From Panorpa germanica (taxonomy: Eukaryota > Arthropoda > Insecta > Mecoptera > Panorpidae), in assembly GCA_963678705.1 (NCBI GenBank), contig OY783214.1:9238001-9302000 (forward strand): a stretch of 64,000 nt of DNA, read 5' to 3'. This document shows, piece after piece, positions 25,532-36,563 of the stretch. How positions within the stretch are numbered: the first letter of the stretch is position 1; each line of letters begins with the position of its first letter. Made by a program: the position numbers and the translations under genes. The notes below the pieces were generated by a model, which saw only the letters and a list, made by a program, of their open reading frames with translations, ran no database searches and had not been told where the DNA came from.

Positions 25532-26303
25532 TTAAGGAGGTATAGGACGTAAACGTAAATGATGAAAACGTCGTGAAATTTGAAGGGTCGATACAAATAG
25601 TTAAAATACATGCTGTCTCAACATTTTAGAGACTTAGGGTTCATAGTTTTCTTTTTCTACATGATTAAAAATAGTCATTTTCCATACAAATCATAATGTT
25701 TAGCTCAATTTCACCACATAATATAACTTTTAACTATAAGAAAATGGTGACACGGCTTTCAAAAACTAGGTGTATATAAAAGAATCTTTTCTGTAACTCT
25801 TGCAAAAAGAAAATTATAAAAAGGATACCTATATACGAAAATATTTAAATAAAACCAGTAAGAAACAGTAATTGTGGGTTAAGAGCCGGCAACGTTGCAA
25901 ATGCCAATTTGAGCGGGAAATTCATAATATCAATAAATATTATATAAAATATAACAATTTATTTGTCGAAGAACCAAATCACGCATGCGTTAACACACGT
26001 TAATTTACTGCGTTGCCAAATTTATTATTCCTTTTTCAAAACATTTAATTTGAATTTAAATTAAATTAAATTAAAAGTAATATAAATTTGATATTAATTA
26101 TAGGTAATTTTTCATTTATTAAACTGTTATATGCATAAAAAATCATTTTAACAAGCAAAAAGCAGTTTAATAGGGAATTGAAAAATTCATTTTCAAAGGT
26201 ACAGTCCTAATATTTACTCGTCCCTCATGTACTTCGTATTTTGCATTTCGTATTACCGAGAGATAAACTTTTTCCATTGACGGTACGTCCTGTACCTCCT
26301 TAA
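25532..26303. repeat. TTAA-flanked MITE, complete copy 2
   Basis: Bounded by TTAA on both sides (25532-25535 and 26300-26303) with inverted ends GGAGGTATAGGACGTA and (reverse) GGAGGTACAGGACGTA, one mismatch in 16. Between the TTAAs are about 764 bases without a coding frame. The left part (to 25815) matches 1-283 in inverted orientation. TTAA duplication is typical of piggyBac-type elements; assignment rests on the ends only. Confidence 0.75.
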
Positions 26304-26502
26304 AATAGCCTACTGTAATTTTTTTTAAGTTTAGCGCCATCTTGCAATAGACAATGCTGTACTGAATACGTAGATGCTCTATACGAAAAATTAGTCGAAA
26401 AATTGCTTTAGACGCCTCTTTCTTAGGCTAAGACTGAACTGAGAAAAAGACATACGTGTGCGTCCAGTCTAATACCCAGTAGTTGTAAATCAAATTGCCT
26501 TA

Positions 26503-27408
26503 GGGGGCGTCCATAAATTACGTGAGATGTTTAAGGGGGGGAGGGGGTCGAGTCAAATCTCATCTAATCTTCCGTTGGAGAGAGGGGGGGTCTCGGCAAA
26601 TATCACGCAATTTTTTTTCTGATTGAAACAAAAAAAAATTATACTATTTTGGTCCATTTAATCTAGATTGTACATGCTTAAGGCCTGTCTCAGTATGGGA
26701 CCGTATTTAAGCGAATTTCTGCCGGACGTATACGGGCTACTACGCTTTACCTATCCGAACCATGTAAATGTAATGAGATCGCTCTGGAGCTCTCAGACTG
26801 CACGCTACAAAGCCGTCCGAATACGGGCGGCACTACCTCGCACAGTAGAACCGAATAAAGGCGAATTTTATCCAAGCGTTACCACTACTACAACGATACC
26901 CTATCCGAACCTTTGTAAATGCAAAAAGCAGCCTCAGACTGGAGGGGATACCTAAGATCGCTTGTTGTTACGGTGCAATACGAGTCAAATGAAATCTATC
27001 GGCGACATGGGTATGTTCTGCATGCAGTTTATGTTTGTATTTCAGTGAATCATGGACACGGATGCCGATACCAATACGATAGAACTAAATTTAAATTCAC
27101 GCCCACCAGAACTCAGATATATAATAAATGCTAAAGTCCCTTTAATACCAGTAGTGTATCGATAAAAATTAAAGTTAAAGTTTGCTCTCATAATAAATTA
27201 TATTAATGCTAAAGAACTCCAATACACCCCCTAATACACGACTACAGACATCTGCTGAGAGCTGAGTAGCAGCCCACATTTTGAAAAATCTCACGTGAGA
27301 TTGTGGGATGGGGGAGGGGGTTAAATAAAATCTCACGACATCTCACCAGGGGGGGACGGAGGGACAGAAAATTTAAAAAAACACCTCACGTAATTTATGG
27401 ACGCCCCC
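26503..27408. mobile_element. Harbinger-like non-autonomous DNA transposon
   Basis: A 906-base element with perfect terminal inverted repeats of 24 bases beginning GGGGGCGTCCATAAATTACG and a TTA target duplication (26500-26502 and 27409-27411). G-rich subterminal tracts (GGGGGGGAGGGGG, GGGGGGGACGGAGGG) lie inside both ends, with further TCTCACG words. The middle is less AT-rich and holds partly repeated words (CTATCCGAACC-x-TGTAAATG twice). The open frames inside (26668-26955, 26919-27134) show no transposase features. TWA duplication and G-started ends fit PIF/Harbinger (inference). Confidence 0.8.
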
Positions 27409-27411
27409 TTA

Positions 27412-29400
27412 GAAATTTTGAAATAATAGAAACACTGAAAGGTAGTTTCCTTAGTCTTACTTTCTACAAAACTGTATTACATATTTATTAATAAAGTTAT
27501 CTTTTTAGCCATCAAATACCTAATTAATTCTTAATTAGTCTTGAATTTTAATTTAATTAGAGACCTTATCACAACTCTTATTTAATTAAAGTGGATAGAT
27601 TATAATACTGCATCCAGTGCAGCACTTTTTTTTAAATCTAATTTAAAGTCAGTCTATTTCCGATGTTCTTATTATGAAAGCACATAATCAAATGATTTTG
27701 GTAATAACCAAATCCAGATCAATAACGCTGGTACGGATACCGAACCAGAAGGCACAGCAGTCTGCCATCAAGCATAAATGCTATTGGCTACTGTGCTGGT
27801 TCCACTATTATCTTTTATTAATATGTAGGGACAAACTACTAGTTAATTGATCTGTTTTAAATTTAGATTACTTCCTGAAAAGATTACTTCCTTATTAAGT
27901 GATGTAATGATAAATTCCTTTTTTAGTTAAAATTTATTAATATTGTTTATAATATCTCTAAAGGAACAGAAGATATTTATACAATTTCAATTCTTGAAAA
28001 CAAGTAAAAGTACCCTGTATAAGACATGTTATTGTTGTAGTCTATCCATATCTAGTCAGGCGTTAACATTGACAATAAATTGTTCAATTACTACAGTAAA
28101 TATATTGCAATATATAATAAAACTACATATATAAATGTAAAAAGAAAATATGATTAACATATTTCATTACTCTTTTTAAATATGTTTATTATTATTAATC
28201 AAGGAAATTTGTTTTAATTATATTTTAATTGAATGAAGCATATTCTTTCGTGGTGTGAAACACGCTCACGCTATTTTCTTGTTGCTTTGCCTACGTCTAT
28301 CTCAGAAAAATTATTTTACTAATAGTTTAAAGTCTTTTTAATATGTTTAAAACAAAAAATTAAACATTATAGCGTTTCAGATTTTTAAAAAGTACCTACG
28401 TTCAGTGGGGCGGTGCAGGAGAAATTAATTGTAGATACGATATTTCTAAGATTCACTGTACTGTTTCCCTCCTCTTTAGAATAATCTACTGAAATTTACA
28501 CAAGACGTCCTATTTTTACAGTTTGGTGCCCCCCATTTCTAACCGGCCCTGATTACCATGACTTATTTAACGAGAGTGGAAACAAAATACTCCAGAGCCT
28601 TGTTTGCGTCGTTTTTGAAGTTGCAATGTTCATAAAATTTTGTAAATTCGAAGTTGCGTTGTTATTATTTCGATTTGCATAGTTTATTTTAGGAAATCGG
28701 GTTTTTTTGTCGTTTTTATGTCCATATTAACAGGGATTTGGTGTACAGCAAATATTACTTTGTAAATATATACATCTAACTTAAGTCGGCGCCTCTTATC
28801 TTGACGCCGCATGCAATCGCATCTCTCATATGCCTATCGGAGCGCCCTGCCTAAATTACGTGTGAAACTAAAATAGTGAAAAATTTTGTAACGAAAATAT
28901 GACGTAGAAATTTGATGTGCCCTATGATGTATCATAAAATATTTATGAAACGTTATGAATATTAGATGACGCTGAGAAGGAAGGAATATAAAACTTATTT
29001 TTTTAATTGTACTATGTAAATGTAAAACATAATCGTGATGATGTGTTAACGATCCTTTCTAAATAAATAAGGTGATCACTTTATTGTAACAATAATAAAA
29101 CAAGTGATTATGCAAGTGATTGTTTACAGATGTTAAAAATCCATTGATTGTTTGTGATACAGTTTTGTTTTCCATGGGTGAGTGACTTTATGACCGATAC
29201 AGAACCAGAGCCTACATCTTGTTAAAACAATGTGGATATAGGATTAGCAGTATAAATCCGTCGATGCAGTACAAAATTCATAATTAGTGATAATTTTAGT
29301 CACGCCAAATAGACTTTTACGTACATATCCACATTTTATAAAATACTTGTGCACCAGCCCGAAAAAAGTGATAAAATTAAAGTAGGGAAGTTGAGGGAAT
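27412..29400. other. Intergenic DNA before gene 4
   Basis: AT-rich, no gene seen. A small hAT-like remnant is listed separately. A higher-GC patch at 28785-28860 (GGCGCCTCTTATCTTGACGCC) has no recognised identity. Confidence 0.45.
28403..28551. repeat. hAT-like small remnant
   Basis: Starts CAGTGGGGCGGTGCAGGAGA and ends, read backwards, CAGGGCCGGTTAGAAATGGG. CAG-started ends with this composition are usual in hAT elements, but the two ends pair only loosely and no target duplication is clear. Confidence 0.35.
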
Positions 29401-29421
29401 TTTTAATTATGTTAAACACAA

Positions 29422-29496
29422 AACGAAAGTGCTGCAGTGGGAAAATAGTATATAAGGCAAACAATTCAATAAAAAAGTATCCAGTATCTTTCTGGA
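29422..29496 (+). promoter_or_regulatory. Promoter of Vajk-like gene 4
   Basis: AACGAAAGTG at 29422, TATATAA at 29449, and the dyad TCCAG (29480) - 7 bases - CTGGA (29492), 31 bases from the TATA start. The leader to the ATG is about 36 bases. Confidence 0.72.
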
Positions 29497-29519
29497 CTTC
29501 ATATCTATCAGACAGCACC

Positions 29520-30762
29520 ATGAAGTCCACGGTAAGTGAAATTACAAGTTAACTTAACCTAGATAGAGCAAGTGCAAGTATAGGAAAACTTTCTTATTAT
29601 TTTATTAATCACGTTCTAATCAAATGGAATTGCTTATTTACAGTTGTTTGCGACGTTCGCAGTGGTTGTTCTATTCGGAGCAGTGCTAACAGAAGATGTT
29701 AAGGAAGCTGATCATGAAAAGAAACAAGAAAAACGTGGTCTTCACGGTTGGGAAGGTTATGGAGGCGGAGGTGGTGGCGGTGGAGATTATGGACATCATG
29801 AAGGTCATCATCATGAACAAAAAACAATCACAATTGTTAAACACGTAAAAGTACCCTATCCCGTAGAAAAAGAAATCCCAGTGCCAGTTGAAAAGAAAGT
29901 GCCCTATCCAGTGAAAGTCCACGTCCCTCAACCTTACCCTGTTTATAAAAACATCCCTTATCCAGTTAAAGAAATAGTGAAGGTACCATACAATGTACCC
30001 CAACCCTACCCAGTTGAAAAGATTGTCCACTACCCCGTTAAAGTGCATGTTGATAGACCAGTTCCTGTTAAAGTACATGTACCACAACCTTATCCAGTGG
30101 AAAAGAAAGTCCCATATCCAGTAAAGGTTCATGTTCCAGCTCCTTATCCCGTTGAAAAAATTATCCACGTTCCTGTCAAAGTACCAGTTCATGTACCACA
30201 ACCGTACCCAGTTGAAAAAATCGTACACTATCCAGTAAAAGTTCATGTTGATAGACCTGTTCCAGTTCATATTCCAAAACCTTATCCAGTTCACGTAGAA
30301 AAGAAGGTCCCTTATCCAGTAGAAAAGATCGTACACTATCCCGTTAAGGTTCATGTCGACAGGCCAGTTCCAGTTCACGTAGAAAAGAAAGTACCTTATC
30401 CAGTAAAAGTTAATGTTCCAGCACCTTATCCAGTTGAGAAAAAGGTACCTTACCCAGTAGAGAAACTCGTGCCTTATCCAGTAAAAGTACCTTATGATCG
30501 TCCCGTTCCATACACCGTCGAAAAACGCGTTCCCTACACCGTTGAGAAGAAAGTCCCCTATCCAGTAAAGGTTCCAGTACATGTTCCCGTTTATCATAAG
30601 AAAGAGGAACACCACGATTTCGGAGGAGAACACCACGATTTCGGAGGCGAGGAACACCATGATTTCGGGGGAGAGGAACATCATGATTTTGGAGGACATG
30701 AAGAACATCATGACTTCGGAGGACATGAAGGAGGAGGGCATGAAGAACATCACGGATATTAA
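29520..30762 (+). CDS. Vajk-like Pro/Val-rich cuticular protein, gene 4
   Basis: Exons 29520-29531 (ATGAAGTCCACG, donor GTAAGT) and 29644-30762 (after TTTACAG) give 376 residues. The signal peptide covers residues 1-20 (core LFATFAVVVLFGAVLT), then a short charged leader ending KKQEKR, then GLHGWEGYGG and a poly-Gly run. The array uses VPYPVKVHVPQPYPV, VEKIVHYPVKV and VDRPVPVHV units. It is closest to gene 2, sharing VPYDRPVPYTVEK near its end. The C-terminal tail has five tandem HHDFGG units, coded by a small minisatellite (about 30610-30725) not found in genes 1-3. It is probably secreted to cuticle; there is no enzyme motif. The long open frame on the opposite strand is a shadow. Confidence 0.9.
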
Positions 30763-30828
30763 CTATGATATGTTAATATGAAATTTAAAAGAACTTTCTT
30801 TTGTTTACTTCCTTTTAATTATTATTTA

Positions 30829-30834
30829 ATAAAC
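30829..30834 (+). terminator. Poly(A) signal, gene 4
   Basis: AATAAA about 67 bases after the stop codon. Confidence 0.6.
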
Positions 30835-31269
30835 AGTTATATTTTAAAAACTACATTGAAATTTATTATTAATAACTTTTTTAATTGAATGTATGTATGT
30901 ATGAGCGGAATAAGGAAACTGTTAAACTTTTTAATAAAGTATGTTATACAATCTATGTAATATGTACATACTGCATAGAAATGAAAGTTGGCTTATATTT
31001 GCATTTGATTTATTTGCTTAACCATATTAACAGTAACTAAAACTATCTGTTGTTATAAACACATCGTTGCCCAATATTCTTTTATATTAATTCTCGTAGT
31101 TATAATTGTAATTATTTTAATTATATTATGTAATCATTTAAATTAATAGTAATATGTACAGTTGCTTGAAATTGACAATTAATCTTTTAAATATTGCTCT
31201 AGTTCAAATACAGATGAAAATAATAACCTGCAAATCTACTTTCATAAATGTGCATATATATGAATATTT

Positions 31270-31305
31270 GGAATATTTGGTATATATATATATACCAAAT
31301 ATTCC
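31270..31305. repeat. Perfect 36-base palindrome
   Basis: GGAATATTTGG, a central TATATATATATATA, then CCAAATATTCC, with no mismatch. The centre is a short AT repeat. It could extrude as a cruciform; no element is recognised around it. Confidence 0.9.
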
Positions 31306-31309
31306 CATC

Positions 31310-31985
31310 AAGTTTATACTTTTGATCAGTTATGTTTATGATATTTTGCATTTACGAATTACATTTTTGTTATACACTTACTGCAAAAATTGCCTATTCT
31401 TACGTTTAATGGATGTATCTTTTATCACGTAATTAATAATATGATTATTACAATCACTATGTGAAGTGTTAACGTAATTATTATATCATTAAATAAATAA
31501 ATTTCTAAAGAAATAATTAAAGTGTTTTATAATCATATCAAATGTTTTCCTAGTTGTAATTACGTAAATTTAATACCTGCAAATCAACGAGTAGAACTAC
31601 TGCTCGTATGTACATCAGTTCCGACATTATGTATTACGCTCAATACATGGTCCAACATGTTGGGCTCGGTCCGAAGCGAAGCGGTTGCCAATACGCGATC
31701 GAATTCTACGTTCCGAACCAACTTCGGTTAAACGAGCAAATGTCACGAGCTACTTTTAGATAAAAACAATAAAACTAATTTATAATTATGTAAAAAGTAT
31801 TAAATCAGTGAAAATAGGGATTCTATTTTAGTTTAAGAGTATTTTTCATCTGCAGAAGAATTAATTTTCTTCTTGTTCTTGCTTTAAAATGCTGTGCTTC
31901 GCCAATAAAAAAAAACATATAGAACCTTCTAGTATTTTACGTATCTTAAAGACAACATTTGTACTACATAACATACATTGAAAAT
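31310..31985. other. Intergenic, with a GC-richer patch at 31585-31735
   Basis: The patch holds CCGAAGCGAAGCGGTTGCC and GAACCAACTTCGGTT, possible binding-site clusters, in otherwise AT-rich DNA. No gene was recognised. Confidence 0.35.
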
Positions 31986-31989
31986 GAAT

Positions 31990-32190
31990 TATAGTTTTAA
32001 TTACGAGAATTCGACGGTGACACATACTCAAAAGATGTAGAGAGTCGTATAAGTCTATGATACGATTGTGGATTTTATCTTATTTGGTCCTTATATATTA
32101 CTTATATATTTTTTCATTATATCGTAGATTTATACGATATAAATTATTTTAAGCATGAGTTACTCGCGAACACTTGTAATTCAAATTATA
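31990..32190. repeat. MITE family M1, diverged copy D
   Basis: Ends TATAGTTTTAATTACGAGAATTCG and (reverse) TATAATTTGAATTACAAGTGTTCG. Part of the middle (GTCGTATAAGTCTATGATACG-like, TTTTATCTTATTTGGT) matches the other M1 copies. It is more diverged than A-C. Confidence 0.55.
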
Positions 32191-32194
32191 TCTA

Positions 32195-33175
32195 CAGCAA
32201 CATTTTGTAGCTACAGCGGCGCGATTCAAGAAATAAACATAACACTTGTTTACTATCATATAACTATACGAGTCGTCGTATATGGCTAATACGTTTTTAT
32301 ATCAGATGTTATATTAACAGATATTAAATAAGAAAGTATAATAAGATTAAGACTCTTTTTTGTAACTTTTTTCAAACTTGCTTAAGATTAGACTCTACTA
32401 TTTAAAAAAAATTAAGTAGCTATTAAAACCGTCTAATGCGTCTAACGGCTTCAGAAAACAGATACAAAACATACACCTAATAAACAGAAGCTAAAGATGT
32501 AATACTGCTCTAGCACATAACCCATTATCAGAAATTCAACGTCTATTAGCGATGCTTATACTACCAGAATGGAGAATGATCTCAGAGAATGGTTCACTGA
32601 CCAAGTGAACATTAATGTATCTCAAGGGATGGAAGTGATCTCACGCTCTATTACATTGTAATTTGCTAACATCTAAGCAGAGTCAGATCATATATTTTGA
32701 ACGCCCTAAATTAAAAAATTTAAACCGATTTAAATCGATTTTTATAAAAAGAAATATTATTTGCCCAAAATTTACCCCTTTCTTTCCCAATCCATTCTTA
32801 ACAGATATTATTTACTTTAGCGGGTGTCTATTTTAGAACGCCGCCTTTTTAAGGTACGCGTTGACAAACCAACATGAAAGTGATTGCACACAAACAAGTT
32901 CTATAACAATAGCGCGTGGTTAGAGGTATGTGTGCAGTACCACAAGAATCGAACGAGGCGCGTATTATTATTCTATGGATCCACTTATTTACACCGGACC
33001 GAGAATTCCGGTCGTTCAATAGTGGAGATAGGTTTGCTTCCGTGACCAACTTTTGAATAGAAATCTTCTTCTGATAATACACAAGTAAGTACAACTAGGA
33101 TTTTCTTTCAAGCCTCTTTCCTCGACAGCTAAAGAGGTCTTAAGTCAGAATACCATTGTTGAAATGTGCATTACG
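32195..33175. other. Intergenic DNA with an unplaced open frame
   Basis: The minus-strand open frame 32849-33094 (81 residues, Arg/Cys-containing) has no recognised domain, signal peptide or splice context. It lies in a slightly GC-richer block, so it may be a transposon fragment or chance. Nothing else was identified. Confidence 0.35.
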
Positions 33176-33179
33176 CTTT

Positions 33180-33440
33180 GAATGGATCTGTTTGATAGAA
33201 ACCGATAAATGCAGATCTGTGAACGCTTTTATACCATCACCATTCGATTTGCTGACGTCACTTCTAGTTATTCATATGCAATAGAATGACGGAGTCTGCA
33301 AAGTTTCGACACATATAGTTCGAAACAATGGTTTCACGTGTATGATTAGCCTTACAAAGAATACTTAATGTGATGCGTGCATTGACTTCCATGCTGATTG
33401 GTTGACGCTTACCTTTAGACTTAACCTCAGTTGCTCAATA
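33180..33440. promoter_or_regulatory. Candidate regulatory island between genes 4 and 5
   Basis: About 260 bases of mixed composition holding a full CRE palindrome (TGACGTCA at about 33254), a CACGTG E-box (about 33337), and a CCAAT box read backwards (GATTGGTTG at about 33399). The cluster of palindromic sites in AT-rich DNA is the only evidence; function is inference. Confidence 0.3.
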
Positions 33441-34324
33441 GGTAATCTGGGATTGTTGAATACCAGGTTTTTAAATATTTCTTCAGATCAATACACAATG
33501 CTGATAGACATCATTAAATAGAACTAAAACTGGGAAATTTTAGAAAATGTTGCAAAATTTTTACTTTACTTGTTCAAGTTCTATTCTCGTAATAATACGT
33601 CATTAAAAGGAAAGGAAAAGAATTACACAAAAAATAATAAAACTATAATTAACCTAGCGTGACTCCTCTAAGCACATGTCATTGCAATCAAATTACTTTA
33701 ATTATTGCATTGGAATCTTCACATTAGACAATGTACTTAATAAAAAATGTATTACCATTATTAATGAAATATTTCAATTGAAGTAATTAGAAAAATTGAA
33801 TATTGTAGTTGTAATATCTTTAAACAATTAGTCATTAAAGTTGTAGAGTATAGTTTAATGTATTTAAGATATAATTAACATGAACAACTTAAACTTAAAC
33901 GCCTCAGGTAACGTCTAGAACTCGAGAGAGTACTGGATTAATTATTCAACAGAAACTTCATGCATAAAATAGCAATAGTTTACGAAGATAGTGTAAATTT
34001 GTAATTAAGATTAATAAAAAAGTAACTAATTGTTATTAATAAAACAACAAACACTTTAATATATTTTGTTTAATATTTATTAATTACGAATTAGTTAGCG
34101 TAAAAAAGCGTTTCAGATTTTATAAAATAACAAAATAGTTAATCTATTTTTACATGAAGAAGAGAGTGAAAATAGGGAGCTTTCAGAGAAATCTTCAATA
34201 AGAAATTTTGTCGTGATTATATCTCATGCACTACAAACCAGAGTCTACATGGTAAGCACTGTATATAATCAATATTTATTTTGGATTACTAAAATCTAAA
34301 GAAGGCACAGGTAGAAGATGAATA

Positions 34325-34400
34325 TTGGTTAGCTTGTGGCAACCTAACAATTGTGAAAGTTACATTGCCAGACAATTTTCTACCTGAGCGTCTTCTCCTA
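34325..34400 (-). repeat. Dispersed repeat family R2, inverted copy
   Basis: GTTAGCTTGTGGCAACCTAACAATTGTGAAAGTTACATTGCCAGACAATTTT is the reverse of the phrase order seen at 21045-21140, with substitutions. Confidence 0.4.
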
Positions 34401-36465
34401 AAATGAAATGATTAGAAACTAACGATTTGAAGCAAATTTGAAATCACTTCCGTTTAAATAAATGTTTTATGTTTAGTGAATAATTATTGACAAGAAATTT
34501 GTTCTATAAAATGCTTATGTTTGTATTTAAAATGGTACTGGTAGTCTGGCGGTGTGTAACTGAAAAAAATGAAGTAGTAGTACTTCTGTGTCCAAATACA
34601 CACAATACAAAAACGTATTAGGGCCCTAAAAGCCTTAACGATTGCGGTTTAGTCACTTTGCACAACTATTTAATACATAAAGTGTTCTTAACACCTCATA
34701 CACTCTAACACTTCTTTGAACAGGGTGCGATTGCCGAAAATGGAATAAATTAATTCCATCACCAGCAATGAAATAACTCACAAAATAATAAATAAATATA
34801 CAATGCGAATATAATTAAAAAGAATATATATCGAATGTATCAAATAACAAAAATAACATAGAGATAGAAATTTAAGTAAACGCATCGAAAAGAAACTAAG
34901 ATGATATTTCAATTATAAATACTGATGAATCGAAGAACCCGTTTATTTATGGTACTATCAGTAAATGAAATGCTGGATTATATTAAAAGTAATCGTTGCT
35001 CAGAACTTGTTAGAAACTAGAGCAAATTATATAAAAATGAACTCCTACATCGTACCTACTTGTTTACATTTAAAAATATAAGTAAAGTCAATCAAAACTT
35101 ATAATAACCTGTATTTTATAAGTCAAACAAAGTTTTCTTACTCTCACCTTTTCATAAACTTAATCTATATAATTATAGATAAATAATTAAAAAAATAATA
35201 ATTAATTTTATTTATACAAAATAAATTTCAACAACTTTCCAACAAATCTTTAATAACAGAAGATTAACTGCAACGTTGCCTAATAATATTAATTATTTAA
35301 ATCGTCCAAAAGATTATTGCTCTTATTTTGAAAGATTTTTTAATAACTTCCGCAGCTTGGTGAGTTATTACATGCATTTATTGTATTTCTATTTAATAAC
35401 TGTTATGTACTAGTATATAGAGATGTATATGTATGTGTTTTACTCGCATTATGGTTAGCTATGGGTATCTTATTGTTCACAATCATTTTTACTAAGACAA
35501 ATTACTTTAATGTAATTTCCAGTGCCGTAGAATTGCTGAGGAAATCAATAAAAAGTTAATTAAGAGCAAGGCAGCTTATAAATGTTCTGGCAATACGCCA
35601 TATTTTTCTAGCTCACGTAAAAGCCTTGGTAATTTTTCAGATTAGAAATATAAGAAGGTGGCAGCAAAAAATATAAAGATAAATGAATTTGCACATTTGT
35701 AAAATGTACAATCTTTCAAAATTCTTTAAAGAACATTACTTATTTAAGTAACGGTATTATAATATATAAATTTTATTTTATATATCGTAGGCCTATTTCC
35801 AATGCTAAGTCCTATCAACGACGATATCTTACAATAGATATGATTTACACCGCATGAGAATGGGAATCTTATCAAATAATTGTAATAATAAATATACCCG
35901 GAAAATTAAATATCACATTAAATATCATCTGCCGTCAAGCAAATTTGTTATAAAAGGGTAATTGAATGTGATTAAGTGCTCCAAATTATAAAGATCCTCA
36001 AGCTTAAGGATAAGATCTGCTAAAACTAAATAGGTGGAAGAGAAATATCATTATGTATTCTTCAATCAAACATAAAATGAATTATAGGACGCCACTGCAT
36101 AAGCTTCAGCAATCTGTCTGTTGGGTTATGAGTAAGGATCTAACACGGTCTAACAGTATAATTACTATAATATAAAATTTCTATTCCACTTTTGCGTATC
36201 AACGTATACCTTGTAAAAGTAGAAATGAGACGAAATGTGTCTAGTAGGAATATCTCTTACTTACACATAGATAGAATATGCACATTGATTAAGTAGAAAC
36301 AAGTACCACCTATAGTTCCCTTCCTATAAATCGCCTAATCGCAAAGTAGGGGCACATTGTTCTATCATACACCGCTAAGAGGATAACACTCGTGCATCGA
36401 ATGGGGATGGCAATCTTGTACATTGTTTTCATATGTGTTCATGTGTGCCGACATGTCGTTTACAA
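34400..36465. other. Intergenic DNA before gene 5
   Basis: AT-rich. The minus strand at about 35585-35645 has a short open stretch reading SEKLPRLLRELEKYGVLPEHL, not assignable to a family. No exon matching the missing C-terminus of the ACE-like gene was seen. Confidence 0.4.
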
Positions 36466-36470
36466 GAGTT

Positions 36471-36527
36471 AGCGAAAGTGAAACCGCAGGTATATAAACA
36501 GTTGCCGACTACTGGAAACACATCAGT
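36471..36527 (+). promoter_or_regulatory. Promoter of Vajk-like gene 5
   Basis: AGCGAAAGTGAAA at 36471 and TATATAAA at 36491, with a consensus arthropod initiator TCAGT at 36523, 32 bases from the TATA start. The TCCAG/CTGGA dyad of genes 1-4 is absent. The upstream motif is identical over 13 bases to that of gene 1. Confidence 0.7.
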
Positions 36528-36563
36528 AACTCGTTGCTTTTCACACCTTCAAATCAAAACACA

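Noticed and set aside
26668..27134. Two overlapping open frames inside the Harbinger-like element as transposase
   Set aside because: Both are short, lack any DDE or DNA-binding motif and overlap in different frames; the element looks non-autonomous.
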